8,559 bases of DNA from an uncultured marine group I thaumarchaeote (GCA_902512865.1 CABXKZ010000020.1:1-8559); one strand, 5' to 3'; positions 1 through 4,940 are shown, counted from the first letter of the stretch. Notes: generated by a model from the sequence alone, not told the origin. Made by a program: numbers and translations.

Positions 1-1270
1 CTAGCAGGTAACTGCCCTTTGAATGACCTGAGCAATGGCTTTGAAGTCTATTCAAACCAAAGTGTTCTAGCCACAAATTTACTCGTTTTTTATCAGATCT
101 GCCCTCATCATCCCATGGTTCACTGGCAGAGTGGATATACAATGAGTTTGGATTTGGTTTGATGTCAATTAAAGAACCAAAGTTCCAAAACGAAAATGCA
201 CAGATCATCTTGTCTTGATTTTTGATGACATCTTCTGCAGTTATCAAATTTGGTTCATCAAACAAATCTTTTTGAGATTTTGTCCATGATGATTTTAGCG
301 GCTTAAAAATTGCTATATGTTCATCAGAAAAATCAGGGATTCCTAGTTGTGGGTCTTTTGATAAGTGCTTTAGATATGCAACATTGTTGATATCTACTAC
401 AAATTTTCGGTCATTGTCCTTTGCAATATCATAAAACGTTCGCATTCTATCCATATCCTTGAAATTAAAATCAGCAATTACTAATGCATCATTGTCCTTT
501 ACATTTGCATTACAATCATTGTAGACTTTTTGCTCAGACTCGTCAGTTTCAGGATCTGTAATTCTTGTTCCTTCACATAATAGTGCTATAGGATCAACTT
601 CTGCTGCCTTTTTTACAAAATCTTCAGTCATGTCAGGTCTTGTTCCATGTAACCTGATATCACCAGTGTATACAATTGGGCCAGATGATGTGTAAATGAT
701 GAAACCATAGGCTCCAGGAACTGAATGATCTACATGAATTGGTTCAATTTCTAGTGAGCCAACCTTGAATTTATCGCCTGTTCTGAAAGTGTTGACTGTT
801 CTTTCAATTTCATCAGCTTTTCTATCTATTCCTGCAGCAGTTCTTGGCTTGAATGATAAAATTTCTTTTTCAAAGCTTCTTTGTCCCCGTTCCTGAATTG
901 CCTCTAGAATTAACTTGCAGGTATCACCCATGTAAATTGGAATATCTTCATGTAGAAATGAAATGTAATCAGCATGGTCTGCGTGTGCATGTGTTAACAG
1001 TACAGCATCAATGTCAGCAGGCTTTGGTTCTTCTCCTAACATTACATTAAGATCATTTCTATACAATCCATCTAATTTTGGAATCATTCCCATTTCAAAA
1101 AAATCACGAAGACCAGCTGCAGTCCTTGGACTCATAAACTCATCAAAATAGGCACCACGCTTGCCAAAGCTCATGCCAAAATCTAGGAACACTTTGGTGT
1201 CTTTATCTTCGAGGAGAATTTTGTTTCCTCCAACCTCGTTTACACCGCCATAGAAAGTAAGACTAGTCAA
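1..1270 (-). CDS. RNase J-like metallo-beta-lactamase/beta-CASP nuclease, 3' end cut off by the window
   Basis: The visible 423 residues form an MBL-fold enzyme with a beta-CASP insert, the family of RNase J-type exo/endonucleases acting on RNA in the cytoplasm. Visible motifs are YGGVNEVGGN (7-16), HAHADH at 94-99 (zinc ligands), HVDHS with H182, YTGD with D204, CEGTR (start of the beta-CASP part) and SGHS near H416. The FDEFMSPR...GLYR segment (42-71) marks an archaeal/bacterial subgroup that is usually annotated only as an MBL hydrolase. No ATG is available: a TGA lies directly upstream in frame, so I choose TTG at 1270. GGGTGGT sits 4-10 bases before it, and this start places YGGVNE at the usual distance from the N terminus. 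It is the last visible gene of the minus-strand operon, 15 bases after the 62-aa zinc-ribbon gene. The fold is sure; activity on RNA rather than another substrate is inferred. Confidence 0.9.
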   Translation of the reverse strand, partial: MTSLTFYGGVNEVGGNKILLEDKDTKVFLDFGMSFGKRGAYFDEFMSPRTAAGLRDFFEMGMIPKLDGLYRNDLNVMLGEEPKPADIDAVLLTHAHADHADYISFLHEDIPIYMGDTCKLILEAIQERGQRSFEKEILSFKPRTAAGIDRKADEIERTVNTFRTGDKFKVGSLEIEPIHVDHSVPGAYGFIIYTSSGPIVYTGDIRLHGTRPDMTEDFVKKAAEVDPIALLCEGTRITDPETDESEQKVYNDCNANVKDNDALVIADFNFKDMDRMRTFYDIAKDNDRKFVVDINNVAYLKHLSKDPQLGIPDFSDEHIAIFKPLKSSWTKSQKDLFDEPNLITAEDVIKNQDKMICAFSFWNFGSLIDIKPNPNSLYIHSASEPWDDEGRSDKKRVNLWLEHFGLNRLQSHCSGHSKGSYLL

Positions 1271-1285
1271 TCATACCACCCAAAT

Positions 1286-1474
1286 TCATGGTTTTCCCCA
1301 TTCAAAAAGACAGCGATCACAACAAAATTGTTTAGAATTTTCATCTATACAACATCCACCAAATCTAATTTTCCCTTCATCAATTTTCTTTTGTAATGTT
1401 TCATCAGGTTCATTTGCAGGCAGACCCCAGATAGTCTCTGTAATGTCTGTACTCTTACACTTTGGACACATCAT
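1286..1474 (-). CDS. Small zinc-ribbon protein (62 aa) of the CPKC...GGCCI...CxxC family
   Basis: This small cytoplasmic protein should bind one zinc ion: C3-x2-C6 at the N terminus and C52-x2-C55 near the C terminus, with extra cysteines at 41, 42 and 51. The layout CPKC - about 33 residues - FGGCCIDENS - CDRC - FEWG matches a widespread small family in bacteria and archaea whose members read GGC-[IV]-x-D-D-S-P and end in a CxxCG-x-x-W knuckle. No function is established for that family. The start is ATG at 1474, which directly follows the TAA of the preceding gene; a second ATG at 1471 is also possible. The ribosome site GGAGGAG lies inside the last codons of the preceding gene. The next gene is the MBL nuclease, so a partner role for that enzyme is tempting but unproven. 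C41/C42 and C51 look like doubled cysteines and may mean a second metal or a redox role. Confidence 0.85.
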   Translation of the reverse strand: MMCPKCKSTDITETIWGLPANEPDETLQKKIDEGKIRFGGCCIDENSKQFCCDRCLFEWGKP

Positions 1475-1738
1475 TTACTTCCACTCCTCCAAGTTCGTAT
1501 CATCAATTTCATCTATTGACACGCGGTGGTTGGAGATTTCCTCAAGACCTTCCAATATGTGAGATAGTATTATCTGAAAGTTTGGATTTACAAACTCATT
1601 TCTGGAGATTCTCCTTAGATCCTCTAACAGTATTTCAGGTTCAACTTCTTTTGAATTAGTAATGCAGATCAGTATTCTTTGCATCCGATCTCTTACTGCC
1701 TCTTGTTTTTTACGCTTTGATGGATATGGTGGTTTCAT
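1475..1738 (-). CDS. Helical protein of unknown function (87 aa), short paralogue of the upstream 154-aa protein
   Basis: I do not recognise a named family. The N terminus is basic (KPPYPSKRKKQ), followed by helical sequence. Residues 51-64 show N-P-x-F-x3-L-x2-I-L-x-G, which recurs with the same spacing at 96-109 of the preceding 154-aa protein. Both proteins also end in D-[D/E]-T-x-[L/M]-E-E-W-K, so they appear to be duplicated copies; this one lacks the zinc ribbon. An ATG at 1744 is in frame, but I prefer ATG at 1738. It forms an ATGA overlap with the stop of the preceding gene and stands six bases after GGAGGA, whereas the 1744 start touches that ribosome site with no spacing. The last codons (GAG GAG TGG AAG) carry the ribosome site for the following 62-aa gene. 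The only cysteine is C25, so metal binding is unlikely. It may pair with the 154-aa protein. Confidence 0.8.
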   Translation of the reverse strand: MKPPYPSKRKKQEAVRDRMQRILICITNSKEVEPEILLEDLRRISRNEFVNPNFQIILSHILEGLEEISNHRVSIDEIDDTNLEEWK

Positions 1739-2199
1739 TTCCATTCCTCCATAGTTGTCTCATCAAATTGTTTTTGTGGTTTTTTTGGTGTCGTTGATTT
1801 ATGCATTTCCATTTCCAGATTCATCATAGTAGAACCTGAACTTGTACCTGCAAACATACAATGATCTCCGAATCCTACCAGTATGTTTACAAGCACTGCT
1901 ATGAATTTTGGATTCTTGTTTTTTTCAGCAAATCCACTTATTTCATTCCAGAGTTCCTTTTCATTACGATACTCTGTTGTCTTTAGAATTTTGAACATTT
2001 GGTCTAGTTCGTTTTTTACACTGCTGATGAATTTTACATCATCATCTTTCAATTTGTGAATATATTTCATCATATCCACAATGAATCTTCTAATTCGTTT
2101 TTTGTTCTTCAATTCATGTCTGCAGCTCATACACACTTCAGTTTCAGGATTGGCATTATTTTTCAATAATTTTTCACAGAATGTACATCTCATTTTCAT
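1735..2199 (-). CDS. Zinc-ribbon plus helical domain protein of unknown function (154 aa)
   Basis: The N terminus is a zinc ribbon, C5-x2-C8 and C23-x2-C26. A strongly basic stretch follows (KNKKRIRR, 31-38), then a long charged helical part. Residues 96-109 carry N-P-x-F-x3-L-x2-I-L-x-G, shared with the next gene's product. The linker 113-145 is rich in Met, Ser, Thr and Lys and looks disordered, and the tail is DETTMEEWK. The start is ATG at 2199, overlapping the TGA of the 42-aa gene, with GGAGGT eight bases upstream inside that gene's last codons; a second ATG two codons later is less well placed. No named family comes to mind. A ribbon plus a basic patch would suit binding of nucleic acid or ribosomes, but that is inference. 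The gene is clearly coding, with good start signals at both junctions. Confidence 0.83.
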   Translation of the reverse strand: MKMRCTFCEKLLKNNANPETEVCMSCRHELKNKKRIRRFIVDMMKYIHKLKDDDVKFISSVKNELDQMFKILKTTEYRNEKELWNEISGFAEKNKNPKFIAVLVNILVGFGDHCMFAGTSSGSTMMNLEMEMHKSTTPKKPQKQFDETTMEEWK

Positions 2200-2324
2200 C
2201 TTACCTTACCTCCAATCACATTCTGAGTTTTGATGTGCCATCCTCTGCAAAGACCACACAATTGTTTTAGAGTACTTGCCTTTCCAGGATATCGAACAAT
2301 CTTTTGACATTGTATGCATCTCAT
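2196..2324 (-). CDS. Zinc-ribbon microprotein (42 aa)
   Basis: This short gene fills what would otherwise be a gap in the operon. It encodes 42 residues with C3-x2-C6 and C23-x2-C26, a minimal zinc knuckle pair 17 residues apart, and many basic residues (K8, R11, K15, K20, R27, K32, K40, R42), giving a small basic metal-binding protein. Its ATG overlaps the preceding stop as ATGA at 2321-2324, and its own TGA overlaps the next ATG as ATGA at 2196-2199. GGGAG precedes the start and GGAGGT is written in its last codons for the next gene. Exact overlaps at both ends plus paired CxxC motifs make chance unlikely despite the length. The CxxC spacing resembles the N-terminal ribbon of the 154-aa protein (C5/C8, C23/C26), so it could be a free-standing copy of that domain. 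Function unknown. Confidence 0.8.
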   Translation of the reverse strand: MRCIQCQKIVRYPGKASTLKQLCGLCRGWHIKTQNVIGGKVR

Positions 2325-2764
2325 TTTGATAACTCCCACATGTTGTATTCCTGTTCAGTCTCGTTGCAGAAGCATTTTAGGCACATTTGACCCAAAACAT
2401 CAGCCAAGTTCATCTCGTCATCTCCGACAAAATTACCACAGTCCATACATTTCATGTATATTGGTACAAGCCATTCAGCTGGATTCAGACCAATGTGTTC
2501 TCTAAATTCATCATCAAGCAATGCTAGACATTTTGGTGCAGTGCCTTTTTGAATGACCCATAGTTTTTTGTGTCTGGTTTTTAACATGGCCTTCAAAATT
2601 ACCGACTCGTGTATCTGCCAAAGTTTTTCACTATGGGAAACTTTTGTTTTCTGACACAGATTACATCTTACGCTACTTAATTCTCTAAGTTGCTTTTGAT
2701 GTATAACCCACTGCTTGTTAGTGTGTGTTTTACTATCTTTGAGACATTTTTGACATAGACTCAT
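2321..2764 (-). CDS. Four-knuckle cysteine-rich protein with an internal 30-residue repeat (147 aa)
   Basis: The protein has four CxxC knuckles: C4/C7, C34/C37, C106/C109 and C128/C131. The first two head copies of a 30-residue repeat in exact register: C4/C34, C7/C37, H14/H44, K17/K47, W19/W49, I21/I51 and H22/H52. A third, degenerate copy (H65, KKLWVI at 66-71) lacks the cysteines. The last two knuckles probably make a separate zinc ribbon. The repeat unit C-x2-C-x11-W-x2-[H/C] also occurs in the 172-aa protein encoded at 3790. The start is ATG at 2764 in an ATGA overlap with the preceding gene, with GGAGGAT five bases before it. I do not know this family. The W-x-I-H half may supply the third zinc ligand. 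The protein has no membrane segment or signal peptide, so it should be cytoplasmic. Confidence 0.85.
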   Translation of the reverse strand: MSLCQKCLKDSKTHTNKQWVIHQKQLRELSSVRCNLCQKTKVSHSEKLWQIHESVILKAMLKTRHKKLWVIQKGTAPKCLALLDDEFREHIGLNPAEWLVPIYMKCMDCGNFVGDDEMNLADVLGQMCLKCFCNETEQEYNMWELSK

Positions 2765-3015
2765 TTCATATCCTCCTTTGTATTTTGTGAATACTCATCC
2801 ATTGGATCAGAGTATCCATATCCAGAACTTTCATTGGAATTCGAACCGACATTCAAATTGTTGATATTGAATGTATTTTCGTTATACTGAGAGAATCTTA
2901 GCTTTTGTCTTAGGTCATCCCAGAAGTATATCACCAGCATTACAATTCCTGCAGGTGTTGCTATTCCCGAACATGTCAGAAATATACCCAGAAACAACCA
3001 GAACCTACTTGCCAC
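2761..3015 (-). CDS. Small single-pass membrane protein (about 84 aa) with an acidic, Asn/Ser-rich tail
   Basis: Residues 5-32 (FWLFLGIFLTCSGIATPAG and onward to YFW) form one membrane segment near the N terminus, with no cleavable signal peptide. A short amphipathic stretch (DDLRQKLRFSQ) follows, then a polar tail rich in Asn, Ser, Tyr and acids, probably in the cytoplasm. There is no ATG. I choose GTG at 3015, eight bases after GGAG, overlapping the previous gene by 11 bases. TTG at 3042 (93 aa, GGTG seven bases upstream) is the main alternative, and GTG 3024 and TTG 3021 also exist. It is the only membrane protein of this operon and might anchor the zinc-ribbon proteins, which is inference. 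Its last codons (AAG GAG GAT ATG AAA) contain the ribosome site for the 147-aa gene. No family recognised. Confidence 0.72.
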   Translation of the reverse strand: MASRFWLFLGIFLTCSGIATPAGIVMLVIYFWDDLRQKLRFSQYNENTFNINNLNVGSNSNESSGYGYSDPMDEYSQNTKEDMK

Positions 3016-3391
3016 TTTCAACACTCCTGTTTGTGAATCCAAGAACCATCACCAGACCACTTGCAGTCTGGATGTCCTTAATCACCTTGAATCCTTTTTC
3101 AAGGTAGGCATTTACTTCGTCTTCGCCAGCCTTGTAGTACTTTCGATCAAACTCAACTGCTACAAATCTGATAGTATGAATTTGCTCTTTGGATTTGTCA
3201 TCAGTTAGACTTTCTATTTTCTCCTTCTGCTCCTTGATGATCTTATCTTTCTCATCTAGTGCAGAAAGAGTTTTTTGTTCTGCTGATACTTTTTCTACAG
3301 ATTCATACTGGCTATCATTTCCAGATTTTTTTGAAGGCTCTGTAATTGCCTTATCCTCAGTAGAGGATCTTTCTGTTCTTTTGGTCATCAT
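3005..3391 (-). CDS. Coiled-coil protein with a small C-terminal domain (128 aa), first gene of the operon
   Basis: The N-terminal third is polar and probably disordered (KRTERSSTEDKAITEPSKK). Residues about 33-72 form a charged heptad-like coiled coil (KIIKEQKEKIESL). Residues 73-128 look like a compact alpha/beta domain, with FVAVEFDRKYY, then VNAYLEKGFKVIKDIQTASG and LVMVLGFT. The 'YLEKGFKVI' plus 'GLVMVLGF' pattern recalls small domains such as DUF4177 that hold a helix followed by two strands, but I would not assign it. The start is ATG at 3391 (the next codon is also ATG), preceded by a weak AGGGT and by TATA-like sequence at 3422-3430. It heads the eight-gene minus-strand series and overlaps the membrane-protein gene at its end. 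It may act as an oligomeric scaffold; no enzymatic motif is visible. Confidence 0.8.
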   Translation of the reverse strand: MMTKRTERSSTEDKAITEPSKKSGNDSQYESVEKVSAEQKTLSALDEKDKIIKEQKEKIESLTDDKSKEQIHTIRFVAVEFDRKYYKAGEDEVNAYLEKGFKVIKDIQTASGLVMVLGFTNRSVESGK

Positions 3392-3405
3392 GATATTACC
3401 CTAAT

Positions 3406-3413
3406 CTTTTATA
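3406..3413 (+). promoter_or_regulatory. Candidate plus-strand TATA element (CTTTTATA)
   Basis: It is centred about 25 bases before the ATG at 3435, the spacing expected for a leaderless archaeal transcript. This is the main support for the possible small peptide gene that starts there. It could equally be chance in AT-rich sequence. Confidence 0.3.
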
Positions 3414-3421
3414 CAGTTAGG

Positions 3422-3430
3422 AATTATAAG
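3422..3430 (-). promoter_or_regulatory. Candidate TATA element for the zinc-ribbon operon
   Basis: On the minus strand this reads CTTATAATT, about 35 bases before the ATG at 3391, which would give a transcript start near 3400 and a leader of about ten bases. A second AT element (TATAAAAG on the minus strand, 3406-3413) is only about 19 bases from the ATG and so is less suitable for this gene. Confidence 0.4.
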
Positions 3431-3434
3431 GACT

Positions 3435-3524
3435 ATGTTCATACTATGCTTACTTTACATACTATTTTCATGCCCAGTTTTCTCACAAATTGAAGAGAAT
3501 GAAACCGCCAGGTGTGGTTTTTAG
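3435..3524 (+). CDS. Possible signal-peptide-like small peptide (29 aa), or remnant of a secreted-protein gene
   Basis: The frame starts with ATG and encodes MFILCLLYILFSCPVFSQ followed by a short polar part, ending at TAG. The opening looks like a signal peptide or a tiny membrane segment. A TATA-like element lies about 25 bases upstream and AAGGA lies just before the ATG. Against it: the frame is very short, AT-rich sequence gives hydrophobic codons easily, and the direct repeats CATACTAT at 3440 and 3458 fall inside it, so the DNA may be kept for another reason. Open stretches continue in other frames to about 3708, so a frameshifted relic of a longer gene is another reading. Confidence 0.22.
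   Translation: MFILCLLYILFSCPVFSQIEENETARCGF
3502..3520. other. Small hairpin in the divergent gap
   Basis: AAACCGC (3502-3508) pairs with GTGGTTT (3514-3520), seven pairs including one G-U, around a five-base loop, and two more T follow. It could end a short plus-strand transcript from 3435 or be part of an unannotated RNA. It is too small to assign on its own. Confidence 0.3.
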
Positions 3525-3603
3525 TGTACACTGCACTTTTGATATCATTTTTTTGTAGAAGGTTTCAAGCGGCTCAACCTCTCTTCTATGTTATGAGGGT
3601 TTG

Positions 3604-3708
3604 ATGGTCGGCAGTGTGTTCTCAATAGCGAACCTATTTCTGTTCATGTCAAACAAGATGGGATTTTTCGCCGACTTCATAGAAAAAATAAGCTGTACTT
3701 CCTATTAA
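3604..3708 (+). CDS. Possible small hydrophobic peptide (34 aa)
   Basis: An ATG preceded by GAGGG (five bases from GAGG to the ATG) opens a 34-residue frame with one hydrophobic stretch (VFSIANLFLFM) and an amphipathic end (FFADFIEKI). The same frame is open from 3559, just after a TAG at 3556-3558, and before that TAG it is open back to 3430. This could be the end of a decayed longer gene. I do not recognise the peptide. The length is within what chance gives, so the call is weak. Confidence 0.22.
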   Translation: MVGSVFSIANLFLFMSNKMGFFADFIEKISCTSY

Positions 3709-3718
3709 GCCACACTAT

Positions 3719-3728
3719 GCGTATACGC
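3719..3728. promoter_or_regulatory. Perfect 10-bp palindrome GCGTATACGC, possible operator
   Basis: It is a perfect palindrome of unusually high G+C for this gap, followed by a run of six T. It lies about 30 bases upstream of the AT-rich TATA-like stretch of the 172-aa gene, where an activator or repressor of that gene could bind. No regulator can be assigned from the sequence. Confidence 0.3.
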
Positions 3729-3748
3729 TTTTTTACCCCAATTGAAAA

Positions 3749-3770
3749 TTTTTAAAAAAAAATAAAAACA
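3749..3770 (+). promoter_or_regulatory. Candidate TATA/A-rich promoter of the 172-aa zinc-finger gene
   Basis: TTTTTAAAAAAAAATAAAA ends about 20 bases before the TTG start at 3790, and its centre is about 30 bases from it. This fits a leaderless or near-leaderless transcript, in agreement with the lack of a Shine-Dalgarno sequence before the start. Confidence 0.4.
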
Positions 3771-3789
3771 AGTAATACATTTCTAATTA

Positions 3790-4308
3790 TTGGAATCTGA
3801 ACTAACCTGCATTTTGTGTAAACAAAAAATTCCTGCAAAGGAGCATGTACATAACTGTGAAGACGGAATAACTGTACAAATTGTCAATGCTAATCTTCCA
3901 AATGAATTACCAGAACATTTGAAGTTAAATATCAATAATCCAAAAAATGCATTTTCCATAAGAGCTGAAAGAATTTTAACACAAAAATGTGACTCTTGCA
4001 AATTAAATGAGGTAAAATCTTTTGAAAGAATTTGGAAAATATGTTCAGATGCATCTGATGGAAAAGAGGGCGTGTATAGAGCAAATTTTGAAAAATGCAA
4101 TGAATGCCAAGAAAAAGAAGAAAATGATGCTGCTAAAACATTAAGAGAAGCTGAAAAGATACTATTGAGAAAGAAAGAGGTTGATCATGAATGGCTGGGG
4201 TCACATAATTTACAATGTAGGTTTTGTGGACAAGTCTTCATTCTTACAAAAGAAGATTTCATCGAGCATGAAGATTTTTGTCAGAGAAATTCTCAACTTG
4301 AAAATTAA
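3790..4308 (+). CDS. Multi-zinc-finger protein of unknown function (172 aa)
   Basis: Three metal-binding modules are visible. The N-terminal one is C7-x2-C10 with H19/H21 and C23. The middle one is C67-x2-C70 and C85, then C103-x2-C106. The C-terminal one is C143-x2-C146-x13-H160-x3-C164, a C2HC finger. The middle module, C-x2-C-x11-W82-x2-C85, has the same spacing as the 30-residue repeats of the 147-aa protein on the other side of the gap. Residues 107-130 form a charged helix. The start must be TTG at 3790: a TAA lies two codons upstream and C7 is already a ligand. No ribosome site is seen, so translation is probably leaderless. The gene ends tail to tail with the J-protein gene. It is AT-rich even for this window. 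It probably binds nucleic acid or protein; no family name is recognised. Confidence 0.8.
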   Translation: MESELTCILCKQKIPAKEHVHNCEDGITVQIVNANLPNELPEHLKLNINNPKNAFSIRAERILTQKCDSCKLNEVKSFERIWKICSDASDGKEGVYRANFEKCNECQEKEENDAAKTLREAEKILLRKKEVDHEWLGSHNLQCRFCGQVFILTKEDFIEHEDFCQRNSQLEN

Positions 4309-4838
4309 TACGTTTGGGGTTTTTCATATTTACTAGTTTTTTCTGTGCGCTTTTTAATTACAGTAAATGCTTTGTAAATTTGCTTGAATTTTTCACTAGC
4401 ATTAGGGGACTTGTTTCGATCAGGATGGAACTTGAGAGATAATTCTCGAAATCTTTTCTTCACTTGATCATACGTTGCATTATGTTCTAATCCAAGAATT
4501 TCATAATGTTTCATCATCATTTTCATACGTCTTTCAAACATAGCATTAAACAAATTTTCAAATGCATCTTTCAAATCTTCATACGTCTCTTCTTCACGTT
4601 TTTGCTCTTCTTTGGCCTCTTCCTGTCTGCGTTTTTCCTTTGCTTTTTGCCAAATTCTTTCAGATTCTGCCCTGCGTTTGGATTCCTCTTCTTCACGTTT
4701 TTTGCGTCTTTTTTGGGCATATTTGTACAAAATTACGCCTAATATGACCACAGGTAATGTGATAAACCAATACGTCACTGCAAGATATACCACCACAATA
4801 AAGAGTAAAACTAGAGCAACAATTACGGGAAAAACCAT
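4305..4838 (-). CDS. Membrane-anchored J-domain (DnaJ-like) co-chaperone, 177 aa
   Basis: The N terminus is very hydrophobic: residues 1-37 hold one long or two short membrane segments (VIVALVLLFIVVVYL; FITLPVVILGVILY). A strongly charged Lys/Glu/Arg coiled coil follows (42-85). A J domain fills the C-terminal end (about 111-170), with HYEILGL at 111-117, the HPD triplet at 137-139 followed by R140, and FKQIYKAF at 150-157. J domains stimulate the ATPase of Hsp70 (DnaK), so this protein should recruit DnaK to the membrane or to a client there. It lacks the Gly/Phe, zinc and client domains of DnaJ. The start is ATG at 4838 with GGAGG about 12 bases upstream, a slightly long spacing. It lies downstream of the secreted-protein gene and meets the 172-aa gene tail to tail, sharing TTAA. 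Confidence 0.88.
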   Translation of the reverse strand: MVFPVIVALVLLFIVVVYLAVTYWFITLPVVILGVILYKYAQKRRKKREEEESKRRAESERIWQKAKEKRRQEEAKEEQKREEETYEDLKDAFENLFNAMFERRMKMMMKHYEILGLEHNATYDQVKKRFRELSLKFHPDRNKSPNASEKFKQIYKAFTVIKKRTEKTSKYEKPQTY

Positions 4839-4878
4839 TATTCTCTATTTCCTCCAAATTGATGAATTTGTAAATTAG

Positions 4879-4916
4879 AAAAAAATGGGAGAAGGGTCAA
4901 AGTATTTTCAAGGACC
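4879..4916 (-). terminator. Candidate terminator region after the secreted-protein gene
   Basis: In the minus-strand direction GGGTC (4912-4916) and GACCC (4893-4897) can pair around a 14-base loop, followed by a pyrimidine stretch and seven T (4879-4885). A T-run is the usual archaeal termination signal. The J-protein gene begins 40 bases later with its own ribosome site, so partial readthrough is possible. Confidence 0.4.
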
Positions 4917-4917
4917 C

Positions 4918-4940
4918 AGTTCTAGAATAAACCTAGAACT
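4918..4940 (-). terminator. Perfect stem-loop across the stop codon of the secreted-protein gene
   Basis: AGTTCTAG and CTAGAACT are perfectly complementary over eight bases around a seven-base loop, and the stem contains the TAG stop (4922-4924). With the T-run about 35 bases further on, it may protect the 3' end of the message or aid termination. The last codons for LGLF form part of the stem. Confidence 0.45.

Larger units (their letters stand above)
3392..3789. other. Divergent intergenic region, 398 bases
   Basis: This gap separates the minus-strand operon from the plus-strand 172-aa gene and should hold both promoters. It contains two direct copies of CATACTAT (3440-3447, 3458-3465), the palindromes AGTGTACACT (3523-3532) and GCGTATACGC (3719-3728), a small hairpin at 3502-3520, TATA-like elements near each end, and two weak candidate peptides at 3435 and 3604. 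The part from about 3495 to 3700 looks richer in G and C than the flanks, which could mean a small RNA or a decayed gene. I found no tRNA or rRNA. Confidence 0.6.

Noticed and set aside
853..1050. Plus-strand open frame of 65 codons
   Set aside because: It lies opposite the HAHADH region of the MBL nuclease; the minus-strand frame has all the catalytic motifs.
1742..1744. ATG at 1744 as start of the 87-aa gene
   Set aside because: It touches the GGAGGA ribosome site with no spacing, while the ATG at 1738 has a six-base gap and an ATGA overlap.
3556..3558. TAG read through as pyrrolysine joining the two open parts at 3430-3708
   Set aside because: There is no sign of pyrrolysine genes here and the organism type does not use it; chance or a decayed gene explains it better.
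3560..3610. Possible tRNA or C/D box RNA around AACCTC...GAGGGTTTGATGG
   Set aside because: There is no tRNA T-loop consensus, the stems have bulges, and clear C and D boxes are missing.
3783..4100. Minus-strand open frame of 105 codons
   Set aside because: It is the reverse of the 172-aa zinc-finger gene, whose ordered cysteine motifs are in the plus frame.
4506..4878. Three plus-strand open frames rich in Phe, Leu, Cys and Ser
   Set aside because: They are mirror images of the Lys/Glu-rich coiled coil and membrane anchor of the J-protein gene on the other strand, which has a J domain and a ribosome site.
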